From contig DS990592.1 of NCBI GenBank assembly GCA_000155695.1, positions 2,651,973 to 2,715,972 of the forward strand: DNA of 64,000 nucleotides. Reading direction: 5' to 3'. A program made the position numbers and the translations under genes. The first letter of the stretch is position 1, and the number at the start of each line of letters is the position of its first letter. This DNA comes from Verrucomicrobiia bacterium DG1235. GTDB taxonomy: Bacteria > Verrucomicrobiota > Verrucomicrobiia > Opitutales > Opitutaceae. Of the stretch, positions 1 to 8,168 are shown one piece after another. Below the pieces are notes generated by a model, which was given only the letters and a program-made list of their open reading frames with translations, was not told the DNA's origin and did no database searches.

Positions 1-1299
1 CAGCGATCCGAAGAGATCGCCCGAAGCGCCGGACGAAACGTCTTCTTCGCTCGCTCCCTTTGAAGAACCCGCGAGCGCATCCTTCAAAACCAACCGATCC
101 CAAAGAAAGGTTTTCGGCAAAAAGCGAGCCAGCACCAGAATCATAATGATTCCCAGCAACCCACCTCCCAGTAGATTCTGCAAGGGACGCTCAAACATCG
201 CCCAATTCCATTCGAAGTCTGGCGTCTCCGCCGGCCAGATATCCGTCATCGCCCAAATCAAGCTGAATATCATTACCAGAAATCCGGGAATCGCGAAAAT
301 CAGAGTTCCCGGAGCCACAAACACCTCCAAGCCCAACAGAATGATCCCTATCAAGAAAAGCAACAAGGGCTCATGTCCCGAAAGCCCGGCCACGTTGTGC
401 CCGAAGATCGCAATAAGGAAAAACACGACGCCTATGATCCCGAAGATCCCAAAGCCTGGCGTCTGAAACTCGATATAAACCGTGATCACCGCCACCGCCA
501 AAAGAAACGGCGCCAAGGCAACGATAAACTCCGCCAAGTTCAGCGACCAAGTCGCCTCGAAGCGAGTAACGGTTGGCTCGGTATCCATCGCCAAACTACG
601 AAGAAGCATGTCGAGATCTTCGACGATTCCAGACCCCAGCAACGGCGTTGGCGGTTCGCCGTACTCTTCATGAGCTCGCTTCGCAGTCAGATTCAGCAGC
701 TCGCCCTTTGGAGAAATCACTTCCTCGCCAACCTTAAATTCAAACTCCGGATCCATCATGGCCCGAATCACATCGCTCCGGTATGGATACTCGTCCGTGT
801 ACGCCTCCATCTTCGCATTCAGATAAGACATCAGCTTACGCTTCATCGACTCGTTGATATCCTGCCCCTGACCAGTCACCGGCTCCGCGCTCCCGATCAC
901 CGCCTTCGAAGTGAAGTAAATCTCATCCGTAACCGAAGCGATGATCGCTCCAGCCGAAATCGCCTCGTCATTTACGAAAGTCATCGTTCGTCCCGGAAAC
1001 CGATCCAAGATCTCCATGATCTCGAGCGTCGAATCCAAACGGCCGCCCGGCGTATCCATGTCGAGAACAACCGCATCGTAACCCTCGTCAATCGCCGTCT
1101 TAACGCCACCCCTTACCGCAAAAAGCGTCGGTTGGCCAATCGGTCCCTCCACCGGAATAACGTAAAACTTGCTCCCGGCCGATTCAGGCGAGACCAAGGC
1201 TGCCTCCGGCTGCTCCGCGTCCTCTTGAGCCTGCAGCTGCAGGCTCGAAAAGGACGCCGCTAAAACGAGGCAAATCAGGGTATAGCAACGAATTATCAT
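1..1299 (-). CDS. NfeD-type membrane-bound ClpP-class serine protease (C-terminus cut by window edge)
   Basis: The minus strand is open from an ATG at 1299 to the window edge (433 codons). Residues 1-25 form a signal peptide ending in LQAQ. A ClpP/crotonase-like domain follows, with MDTPGG (about 81-86) and the AISAGA motif. Its Ser115 matches the catalytic serine of NfeD/STOPP proteases, and Lys155 in MKRK is a likely partner at the expected distance. After about residue 265 there are several hydrophobic segments (VITVYI, GIIGVVFFLIAIF, LLLFLIGIILLGLEVF, LLGIIMILVLA), typical of the long NfeD form. Family members cleave hydrophobic segments of stomatin partners and act in membrane quality control. 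A stomatin gene or the C-terminal OB domain would lie beyond the left edge. The family call is firm, the substrate unknown. Confidence 0.88.
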   Translation of the reverse strand, partial: MIIRCYTLICLVLAASFSSLQLQAQEDAEQPEAALVSPESAGSKFYVIPVEGPIGQPTLFAVRGGVKTAIDEGYDAVVLDMDTPGGRLDSTLEIMEILDRFPGRTMTFVNDEAISAGAIIASVTDEIYFTSKAVIGSAEPVTGQGQDINESMKRKLMSYLNAKMEAYTDEYPYRSDVIRAMMDPEFEFKVGEEVISPKGELLNLTAKRAHEEYGEPPTPLLGSGIVEDLDMLLRSLAMDTEPTVTRFEATWSLNLAEFIVALAPFLLAVAVITVYIEFQTPGFGIFGIIGVVFFLIAIFGHNVAGLSGHEPLLLFLIGIILLGLEVFVAPGTLIFAIPGFLVMIFSLIWAMTDIWPAETPDFEWNWAMFERPLQNLLGGGLLGIIMILVLARFLPKTFLWDRLVLKDALAGSSKGASEEDVSSGASGDLFGSL

Positions 1300-1456
1300 G
1301 GGATCCACTATGCTGTTACAGAGAAACACGAAAAGCAAGACCCAGACATTGCAGAAGACCCACATCAAGGAAGCCTTTTCCACCCGAGCTTACATTCTTT
1401 CCTAAACTTTTCGTTTCCCAATTTCCGAAAAACGCACTTTGATCCTTCCCACTGAA

Positions 1457-2374
1457 ATGGAGGAAATAGAGTACCTTGGAGAAACCATCTATCGCTGGGA
1501 AGTCGGAGCGTCGACCTTCCTAGCCTCGCCCCGTCGCGGAGCGCGCCTGATGAACTGGAACCTCAGCTATCCGGACGGGACTTTCCGAGATATCATCCAT
1601 TGGCCAAGCATCGATTCAATCGACCGCCTCGTCAAAGCCCGTGGCGGAAATCCCATCCTCTTCCCCTTTTCCGCCCGCACCTACTCCAAAGGCGAATTCC
1701 AAAAATGGGAACCCAACCCCGGAAAGCCCCTTCCCATGCCCATGCATGGCTTTGCCCGCCAAGGAGTCTTCGAAATCACCCGAGTCGACAAGACCGGTTT
1801 CGCCGCCTCCCTCATACCGGATAAAGCCGCTCAAGAAGCCTACCCCTTCGACTACGACTTCGAGGTCATCTACCGCTTTCAGGAGAAAGAGCTCAACGTC
1901 GAGCTGCGCCTCTCAAACCGCGACAAAGTATCCATCCCCTGGTCCGCCGGACATCACTTCTACTTCACCATACCCTGGCTCGACGGCACGAAACGCTCCG
2001 ACTACGAGCTACGAATCCCCGCCAAAAAAGCGGCGCGCCACGCCAGCGACGGCAGCCTCGACCCCGTCAAAGGACACAAGAAGCTGGAGCCCATATCCAG
2101 CGCCTCCCTCGTCGACCGTATCCACTATCACCTGACAAGCTCCCTTGTCGAATGCGTATGCAAGACCGACGACTCTCGCCTCACTATCGAAGTCGGCACG
2201 CACGCAACCCCTAATCCCGGGTACGCCATAGTGACATGGACCGAATCACTCCACTCACCCTTTTTCTGTATCGAACCATGGATGGGGCCGCCCAACGCCC
2301 CCGAGAACGAAGTCGGACTTCACAAGGTCGGCCCCGGCGAAACCCAGGCCTTCTCCGTGACCATTCGCGTATAG
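1457..2374 (+). CDS. Aldose 1-epimerase-like protein (galactose mutarotase fold)
   Basis: About 305 residues from the ATG at 1457. An in-frame TTG at 1439 is possible, but neither start has a clear Shine-Dalgarno sequence. The family signatures run in order: an N-terminal beta segment with SPRRGARLMNW, the MHGFAR histidine motif near the middle, GHHFYFTIP with the second conserved histidine, and a C-terminal CIEPWMGPPNA motif with the catalytic glutamate. Together these fit the galactose mutarotase superfamily, which interconverts alpha and beta anomers of free sugars or sugar phosphates. No signal peptide is visible, so it should act in the cytoplasm. It ends one base before the stop of the opposing small gene at 2376. 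The exact sugar cannot be told. Confidence 0.82.
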   Translation: MEEIEYLGETIYRWEVGASTFLASPRRGARLMNWNLSYPDGTFRDIIHWPSIDSIDRLVKARGGNPILFPFSARTYSKGEFQKWEPNPGKPLPMPMHGFARQGVFEITRVDKTGFAASLIPDKAAQEAYPFDYDFEVIYRFQEKELNVELRLSNRDKVSIPWSAGHHFYFTIPWLDGTKRSDYELRIPAKKAARHASDGSLDPVKGHKKLEPISSASLVDRIHYHLTSSLVECVCKTDDSRLTIEVGTHATPNPGYAIVTWTESLHSPFFCIEPWMGPPNAPENEVGLHKVGPGETQAFSVTIRV

Positions 2375-2375
2375 C

Positions 2376-2669
2376 TTAGCCACCAAGAAGCTCGCTCGCC
2401 ATCACCGCCCACTCCTCTTCGAGCCCGCCCGCGAAAAAAGGCTTCCGACTCCGAGCATACCAATAGCGAGCATTCCCCTCGTCGCCTTCTTTGCGATGCA
2501 AATAGGCATGAACCCAGTCCCCCTCTCGGCTCCCCGCGTCCTTCGCCAAGGCATGAGCCTTTTCCCAGTCGCCCTTCCCATCCCACCAAAGCGCCGCTAA
2601 AGCAGCATCGATACCCGCAGGCGGCGTCTCCTCACTTCTTACTGATTGCTGAAACTCCTCAAAATTCAT
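2376..2669 (-). CDS. Small conserved protein, function unknown
   Basis: A 97-residue protein starting at the ATG at 2669. The reading frame stays open upstream, but that part would run into nadC. The sequence has a helical alternation with GDWEKAHALAKD, WVHAYLHRKEGDEGNARYWYARS and a C-terminal EEEWAVMASELL. It resembles a widespread bacterial family of about 100 residues usually left as hypothetical, whose helix pairs look like a single TPR/Sel1-type unit. No signal peptide or membrane segment is seen. It is divergent from nadC, with start codons about 90 bases apart, and converges with the epimerase gene. No function is claimed. Confidence 0.7.
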   Translation of the reverse strand: MNFEEFQQSVRSEETPPAGIDAALAALWWDGKGDWEKAHALAKDAGSREGDWVHAYLHRKEGDEGNARYWYARSRKPFFAGGLEEEWAVMASELLGG

Positions 2670-2757
2670 AGCTCCCAGCCTAAGAGCTTTCGACTTCATT
2701 CCCATCAAAACTTGTCCCCGCAAACACTTCCCCCCACTCTCCTCGCCACTGTCGCAA

Positions 2758-3681
2758 ATGAACCCGCCCAACAAACAACCAGACCGCTGCTGCCAACGCC
2801 TCGCATGGAGCGACCTCGACCTTGCTCCCATCCAAACCCTCATCCAGCTCGCCAAGGCCGAGGACCTCGAAGCGGGCGGCTTGAAAAGCGGCACTTCGAC
2901 TCCCGGCGACCACTCCGCAGCCCTCCTAAACAGCGGCCAAACCGTCAACGCCACCCTGCGAGCTCGCAGCCCCATCACCCTCTGCGGCACCGTACTCGCC
3001 CCATACATCCTCGCCGCCTACGACCGCCAACTCGTCTTCGCTCCCTCCGCGCGAGACGGAGACACGCTCTCACCGGGCGATGCCATTGGCGCCGTGTCCG
3101 GCCCCGTTCAAAGCCTGCTCAGCGCCGAACGCCCGCTTTTGAACTTCCTGCAAAAACTATCCGGCGTATCCACCCTTACACGACAGTACGTCAACGCTCT
3201 TGGAGATTCGAAAACCCGACTCCTCGACACGCGCAAGACGACCCCCGGCTACCGCGCCCTTGAAAAATACGCCGTCGCCTGCGGAGGCGGCTGGAACCAT
3301 CGCATCGGCCTTTTCGACCGCATCATGCTGAAAGACAACCACCTCGCCGCTTTCGGCTCCGACGCCCGCCAGTCCGCGATCGACGCCGTATCCGAATCTC
3401 GAAGACGCAATCCCTCCCTCCTCATCGAGATGGAAGTCGATACCATCGAACAAATCGAACACGCCCTCGCCGCCAAGGTAGACGTCATTCTCCTCGACAA
3501 CTTTTCAATGGAAAATCTATCCGAAGCGATTGAGCTCATCGGCGACCAAGCTGTCACCGAAGCAAGCGGCGGCATCACCATTGAAACCCTGCCAGCTCTC
3601 GCCAAACTCGGACTCGACTTCATATCGACGGGAGCCACCGTCCATCAGTCCACCTGGATCGACATTGGCCTCGACTCCTAA
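2758..3681 (+). CDS. nadC: Nicotinate-nucleotide pyrophosphorylase (carboxylating), quinolinate phosphoribosyltransferase
   Basis: A 307-residue protein matching NadC along its length. It converts quinolinate and PRPP to nicotinate mononucleotide in de novo NAD synthesis. Visible signatures are ERPLLNFLQKLSGV, LLDTRKTTPGYRALEKYAV with the substrate-binding Arg/Lys residues, the GGGWNHRIGLFDRIMLKDNH loop, EMEVDTIEQ, ILLDNFS, and the C-terminal EASGGIT and ISTGATVH phosphate-binding stretch. It starts at ATG 2758 and is followed six bases later by birA, so the two are probably co-transcribed. The quinolinate-making genes nadA and nadB are not in the window. Confidence 0.96.
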   Translation: MNPPNKQPDRCCQRLAWSDLDLAPIQTLIQLAKAEDLEAGGLKSGTSTPGDHSAALLNSGQTVNATLRARSPITLCGTVLAPYILAAYDRQLVFAPSARDGDTLSPGDAIGAVSGPVQSLLSAERPLLNFLQKLSGVSTLTRQYVNALGDSKTRLLDTRKTTPGYRALEKYAVACGGGWNHRIGLFDRIMLKDNHLAAFGSDARQSAIDAVSESRRRNPSLLIEMEVDTIEQIEHALAAKVDVILLDNFSMENLSEAIELIGDQAVTEASGGITIETLPALAKLGLDFISTGATVHQSTWIDIGLDS

Positions 3682-3687
3682 CTTCCC

Positions 3688-4677
3688 ATGATCGACTCGT
3701 CCGTACTCATTATTCGCGAATTCCTCGCCGCCGATGGAGACTTCGTCTCCGGTAGCCAACTTGCCGAGCTCATTGGAGTTTCCCGCGTATCCGTCTGGTC
3801 ATACATGGAAAAGCTCAAAGCACAGGGATTCGATTTCGACGCAGTCCGCAGCAAAGGCTACCGGCTCACTAAAATGCCCAGCGAACTCAACGAATCGCTC
3901 ATCCAAGCCCGACTCACCCACGCCGCCGCAAGCTTCACCGCAACCGTGCTCGACGAGGTGGACAGCACCAACTCCGAAGCGGAGCGACGCATCGCAAACG
4001 GCGAGCCCACCCCCTTCGTCGTCCTGTCCCGCCTGCAAACCATCGGCCGCGGACGGCTCGGACGCGTCTGGCATAGCCCGCAAAACGGAAACCTCTACGC
4101 CAGCTTCGCTTTTCGTCCCCAGATTTCTCCTACACAGATGTCTCTCTTCACGCTCTGGATGGGCATCAACATTTGCGAATGCATCAACTCCGTCTGCCGC
4201 GTCAGCTGCAAGGTCAAATGGCCCAACGACCTCCACATCGAAGGAAAAAAAATCGCCGGCATATTGACCGAAGCGCGCATGGAAGCAGACCAAGTTCGCG
4301 ATGTCGTACTGGGAATTGGACTCAATGTAAACAGCGACGGAAAAGACTGGCCCGAAGAGCTCAAATCCATCGCCACCTCGCTCCGTCAAAGCTCAGGAGA
4401 AACCTTCGACATCAATCGGCTCGTATCCGCAATCACAGGACGAATAGCCATCGCCTACAAACAGCTCGAGGACGGATCACACAAAAAAGCGCTCAAGGAC
4501 AAATGGCCTCGCTACGATTCCCTCGTCGGAAAACAGGTCAGCCTCCTGCAAGGCGAAAGCCGAATCTCCGGAACGGCCAACGGCATCGACGCCAACGGCT
4601 CCCTCGTCATCGAGCGCGAGGACGGCACCCGCTACCTCGCCCGCGCCGGGGAGGTGACCATCGAAAAAAAGGTCTAA
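3688..4677 (+). CDS. birA: Bifunctional biotin-protein ligase / biotin operon repressor BirA
   Basis: A 329-residue protein of the long BirA type. Residues 1-60 form a winged helix (GSQLAELIGVSRVSVWSYMEKL), followed by the ligase domain with the biotinyl-AMP loop GRGRLGRVWHS, KVKWPNDLHI and KKIAGILTEA. A small SH3-like C-terminal domain follows. The enzyme activates biotin with ATP and attaches it to a lysine of biotin carboxyl carrier proteins. The winged helix suggests it also represses biotin genes, as in E. coli, though no bio gene or operator is in the window. It lies six bases after nadC; the broken dehydrogenase starts five bases after its stop. Confidence 0.95.
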   Translation: MIDSSVLIIREFLAADGDFVSGSQLAELIGVSRVSVWSYMEKLKAQGFDFDAVRSKGYRLTKMPSELNESLIQARLTHAAASFTATVLDEVDSTNSEAERRIANGEPTPFVVLSRLQTIGRGRLGRVWHSPQNGNLYASFAFRPQISPTQMSLFTLWMGINICECINSVCRVSCKVKWPNDLHIEGKKIAGILTEARMEADQVRDVVLGIGLNVNSDGKDWPEELKSIATSLRQSSGETFDINRLVSAITGRIAIAYKQLEDGSHKKALKDKWPRYDSLVGKQVSLLQGESRISGTANGIDANGSLVIEREDGTRYLARAGEVTIEKKV

Positions 4678-4682
4678 TCCGC

Positions 4683-5383
4683 ATGCACCTCATCTTCGGC
4701 AGCTCCACGGGCATTGGCCTAAGCCTAGCCGAGTAGCTGTACGAAAAAGGCATTTCCCTCGAACTCCTAAGCCACCGCCCCGATTCCCTACGCGCTCGAT
4801 TTGGCTCAAGCGAAAAAGGCCGAAGATATCACCCTTCGACGCTCAAGATCTAGGTTCTCAACTCGACTCGATTTTCACCGCCGAGCGAGAAATCAGCGCT
4901 GTGTACATCGTCTTCGGCACTGGACACCTCAACCACGCCCTTGAGCCCACCTTGGAAATCGAAACCATCCAAATCAACGCCCTAGCCTTCGCCGCAGTCG
5001 CCAGCCACGCGATGGGCCACTTCACTAGACAAGGCCACGGAACGATCGTCGGCATCAGCTCCGTAGCCGCCGCGCGAGGCTCAGCACACGTTCCGGCCTA
5101 CAACGCCAGCAAAGCCTTCGTCGCATCCTACCTCAAAGAACTTCGACTTCGAACCCTCAAGCAAAGCACTCCCATCCAAATCACCGAAATTCGTCCTGGA
5201 TCCGTGGATACTGCTATGATGAAAACCGAGAAACCCTTCTGGGTTGTCTCACCCGATATCGCAGCCAAACGCATTCTCTCTGTCGTAGAGAAAGGCAAGC
5301 CTGTCGCATATGTCCCAAGACGCTGGGCATTCATAGCGGTCCTCCTAAGATGCCTTCCTGAATTCATCTACAAAAAGCTCTAG
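4683..5383 (+). pseudogene. Short-chain dehydrogenase/reductase, broken by a stop codon and a frameshift
   Basis: The N-terminal Rossmann motif is intact (MHLIFGSSTGIGLSLAE, from ATG 4683), but a TAG follows at 4734-4736. The same frame then resumes with sensible sequence (LYEKGISLELLSHRPDSLRA). Between about 4800 and 4835 the coding potential moves to the -1 frame (FDAQDLGSQLDSIF), which runs to 5383. The downstream part is a good SDR: GTIVGISSVAA, the catalytic YNASK motif, and RPGSVDTAM. The last stretch, RRWAFIAVLLRCLPEFIYKKL, is hydrophobic and resembles a membrane-proximal tail. One nonsense change plus a one-base deletion would explain the pattern. It was probably a third gene of the nadC-birA unit. 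A GTG at 4901 could still start a fragment, but that fragment would lack the NAD-binding loop. Confidence 0.8.
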
Positions 5384-5395
5384 GTAGACTAGAGC
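5372..5395 (-). terminator. Hairpin terminator of the S9 peptidase gene
   Basis: A 7-bp perfect stem (GCTCTAG at 5377-5383 with CTAGAGC at 5389-5395, loop of five) is followed on the minus strand by a run of five T. It lies just after the peptidase stop and overlaps the end of the dehydrogenase pseudogene. Confidence 0.65.
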
Positions 5396-5401
5396 CGCAA
5401 G

Positions 5402-7285
5402 TCATCGGGTATTCTCGACCAAAAACGAATACACCTCGCGGTAGAAATCCACTCGTCGATCTTCGTCGACAAACCCATGCCGGCCCCAGGTATCGAGAAT
5501 CAGCCGACTCCGACCTCCAGCCTTATTTATCGCCTTATGCATTGCTTTCGACTGAGCTTCTTCCACTCGAAAATCAGCTTTTCCGTGTATCAATAAAACA
5601 GGCACAGAAATCTTGTTCGCATAGCGAACTGGCGACAACGAATTGTACACGGCTTCATTTTCTTTCAAATCTCCGTACATTTCGCTGCCAAACCAATCCC
5701 AATTCGATCGGTTCTGGTTTCGCGACGTTCGAAGCTGCTTGGGCCAATCATAAACTCCCGCAAACCCTACGCTGCAACGGTAAAGGCCAGGCTCCCTCGC
5801 AACCGCTTCGACCGCCGCATAACCACCATAACTTCCACCCATGATGGCGACACGCCTTTCATCAATCTCGTAATTCTCGAATGCCCAACGCGTACCATCG
5901 ATCACATCGTCAATGGATCGACGCAAAATCGATTCAAAGCCGTCCTGCTCCCAAAAAGACTTACCAAAACCTGAAGAGCCACTGTAGTTGACATTCAATA
6001 CCGCAAACCCTTTGTGAGCGAAAAACTGACGCTCCGGACCGTATTGCCACTTATCCAAAGAATGCGGCCCACCATGTACAATTACGAGCAAAGGCACAGG
6101 CGCATCATTCTCTCGATGCGGCAGCGTCAAGTATCCATGAATCCTTACACCTCTTCGATTCTCGAAAGAAATCAATTCAGTCCGTGGCAATTTATAGCGC
6201 AACACCTTCGAATTCACATGCCCGAGCGGAGTGACTTTGCCTTCTTGCGAAATCGCAAATAGAGATCCCGGATTAACGTCACTCTCTACCTTGAAGAATA
6301 TATCGTTGTTCACAGAATTTGCTCCGAGAAAGGTCACTAACGCTCCAGCAAACGACTTCTCCAATTGAATGGCCAGCGAAGCGATCCCCGAATCAAACCA
6401 CTGAATCCGGGGCTTGGGCTCCTCTATCCTCAATCCCAGAATCGCACTTGTAGTGGGATCATGGATAAAACCGTCCACTGTCACATCCGCCAACTCGCTT
6501 CCGAGCGGAGTCCCCACAAACGCTCCTTTCTCTAAATCAAACTGCTGAAGCTCCACACGTTCTCCGCTCGTCAACTCCGCAAATGCTATAGGCCCATCAT
6601 CGAAAAACCTCCAATCCGCAACGTCCCGATCAATCGCCATCTTCGACCACGCGCTAGATTCACTATCGTATAGGAGCCAATCCTTTTCGCCTTCCTCCTC
6701 TCCTTTTACTAAACCCAACCGAACATCGCCCTTTGTATCCAAAAAATACCGGAGCACATTACCGGGGTTTTTCACTCTTCTTACGTATTCACCGCGAGTT
6801 ACATTCAAGTACTGTAGATCCTTATATGTACCTTTCTCTCTCACATCAAACACCGCGCAAAGCTCCGGATCTTCCGGCATAGGGTGAATCACCTTTGGCA
6901 ATATATCTATCGTATCGAGTTTTCGAATATCATGTATCAAAGTCTTGCAGACAAAAACCCCTGCATAACGCGTACTGCCGAAAGCGGCCTTCGTGTAAAC
7001 CAAACGATCAGGGCTAACCCAACCACTGGAGTAGATATCCTCTCCTGCCCGAGCTTCTAACCCACGCTTCTCGCCTTTCTCAAAGTCTATCGTAATCAAC
7101 GAACGCCGACTCTTACCAAAATATTCGGCATAGCTAACATTCACTCCGCCGGGCGCTATCCTAAAATCAAAAACCTCCGGATCATGGAAAAAATCGTCAA
7201 TCTCTTCGGACAAATCGGGACTACCGAATCCTTGGAGTTGAGAAAGCGAAAAAACGAGGATAAGGGTAACAAGCTTATAGGGCAT
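5402..7285 (-). CDS. Secreted S9-family prolyl oligopeptidase-like serine peptidase
   Basis: A 627-residue protein from ATG 7285. This start gives a clean signal peptide (MPYKLVTLILVFSLSQLQGFG); a frame extension to 7315 would bury it. Residues of about 30-370 look like the beta-propeller that gates access in this family. The rest is an alpha/beta hydrolase with HGGPHSLDKW as oxyanion region and a catalytic triad readable as Ser485 (GGSYGGY), Asp571 (HGKADFRV) and His603 (GRHGF). Family S9 enzymes cut short peptides, commonly after proline or acyl-amino acids. Export suggests a periplasmic or extracellular role in peptide use. It stands alone, converging with the pseudogene and followed by its own hairpin. 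Confidence 0.9.
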   Translation of the reverse strand: MPYKLVTLILVFSLSQLQGFGSPDLSEEIDDFFHDPEVFDFRIAPGGVNVSYAEYFGKSRRSLITIDFEKGEKRGLEARAGEDIYSSGWVSPDRLVYTKAAFGSTRYAGVFVCKTLIHDIRKLDTIDILPKVIHPMPEDPELCAVFDVREKGTYKDLQYLNVTRGEYVRRVKNPGNVLRYFLDTKGDVRLGLVKGEEEGEKDWLLYDSESSAWSKMAIDRDVADWRFFDDGPIAFAELTSGERVELQQFDLEKGAFVGTPLGSELADVTVDGFIHDPTTSAILGLRIEEPKPRIQWFDSGIASLAIQLEKSFAGALVTFLGANSVNNDIFFKVESDVNPGSLFAISQEGKVTPLGHVNSKVLRYKLPRTELISFENRRGVRIHGYLTLPHRENDAPVPLLVIVHGGPHSLDKWQYGPERQFFAHKGFAVLNVNYSGSSGFGKSFWEQDGFESILRRSIDDVIDGTRWAFENYEIDERRVAIMGGSYGGYAAVEAVAREPGLYRCSVGFAGVYDWPKQLRTSRNQNRSNWDWFGSEMYGDLKENEAVYNSLSPVRYANKISVPVLLIHGKADFRVEEAQSKAMHKAINKAGGRSRLILDTWGRHGFVDEDRRVDFYREVYSFLVENTR

Positions 7286-7410
7286 CCCTAACTCTTTTTG
7301 CGAACAATCCTCCAATCAATCTCGCAAAACGCCAATCCTGCCGGACAGTCAGATGCAATCCCGCTCTCGGCTCATTCGTGGAAAACAGGGACTCCAGCCC
7401 ATCCAAATTT

Positions 7411-7956
7411 ATGAAAGTCCACCCCGAGCTCTCCCCGAAACACGCAGCCTGGATCGAAAAACAGAAAATGTTCTTCGTCGGCACAGCCCCCCTCTCCGCA
7501 GCCGGCCACATAAACCTGTCACCAAAAGGTGGGGACAGCTTTCGAGTTCTCGGTCCACCCGAAGTCGCCTACCTCGACTTTACCGGAAGCGGGGCTGAAA
7601 CTATCGCCCACCTTCGGGAAAACGGCAGAATCGTCGTCATGTTCAACGCCTTCGAAGGCCCTCCGCAAATCCTACGCCTTCACGGCACCGGTACCGTCCA
7701 CCTAAAAGGCAGCGAGCGCTACCAACAGCTCGCCAAACACTTTCCGGCGAACCCGGGAGCTCGCTCGATCATTCACATATCCGTCCAGCGCGTCGCGGAC
7801 TCCTGCGGATACGCCGTGCCGAACTACGATTACATCGGAGACAGAGAGGGCCTAGACAAGTGGGCCGCTAAAAAGGGCGACGAAGGAGTGAAGTCCTACA
7901 AAGCGGAAAACAATCGCGCTAGCATAGACGGCCTTCCTTCCATAGACCTCACGTAA
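7411..7956 (+). CDS. Pyridoxamine 5'-phosphate oxidase-family (FMN-binding split barrel) protein
   Basis: About 181 residues from ATG 7411 (MKVHPELSPKHAAWIEKQ); a GTG at 7378 is in frame but less likely. The pattern is that of the PPOX-like split barrel: KMFFVGTAP, GHINLSPKGGDSFRVL, VAYLDFTGSGAETIAHLRENGRIVVMF and RLHGTGTVH. A C-terminal part follows with SCGYAVPNYDYIGDR. Members of this branch bind FMN, heme or F420 and have varied redox roles; true PdxH activity is not implied. It has no signal peptide. Its upstream end faces the S9 peptidase start. Substrate unknown. Confidence 0.82.
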   Translation: MKVHPELSPKHAAWIEKQKMFFVGTAPLSAAGHINLSPKGGDSFRVLGPPEVAYLDFTGSGAETIAHLRENGRIVVMFNAFEGPPQILRLHGTGTVHLKGSERYQQLAKHFPANPGARSIIHISVQRVADSCGYAVPNYDYIGDREGLDKWAAKKGDEGVKSYKAENNRASIDGLPSIDLT

Positions 7957-8001
7957 GTCCGGTCAGAAAAACGACTGCTCCCCCATCCCCTCTTTGAAAA
8001 C

Positions 8002-8021
8002 AAACGTCAAAATCGACGTTT
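8002..8021 (+). terminator. Possible weak hairpin after the oxidase gene
   Basis: AAACGTC (8002-8008) and GACGTTT (8015-8021) pair over seven bases with a six-base loop, 45 bases after the stop at 7956. Only a short T run follows, so it may be a weak terminator or chance. Confidence 0.3.
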
Positions 8022-8168
8022 AGAATCCGTCCCCATGGCCGATTTAAAGAGAACTATTTCCTTAAATCATCTCCTCGCGTCGACCGACCGCCGAGAATGA
8101 TTCGAAGCCCAACCGATCCTCCTTAATTCTAACACCTTAGACACGAGCCGTCCCGATCAGCAAATGTC

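Noticed and set aside
373-1263. Long plus-strand open frame (296 codons)
   Set aside because: It lies opposite the NfeD-type gene, whose signal peptide and protease motifs are clear; the plus-strand translation is Arg/His-rich without domains.
2670-3008. Upstream extension of the small minus-strand gene
   Set aside because: It lies opposite nadC and lacks the conserved pattern.
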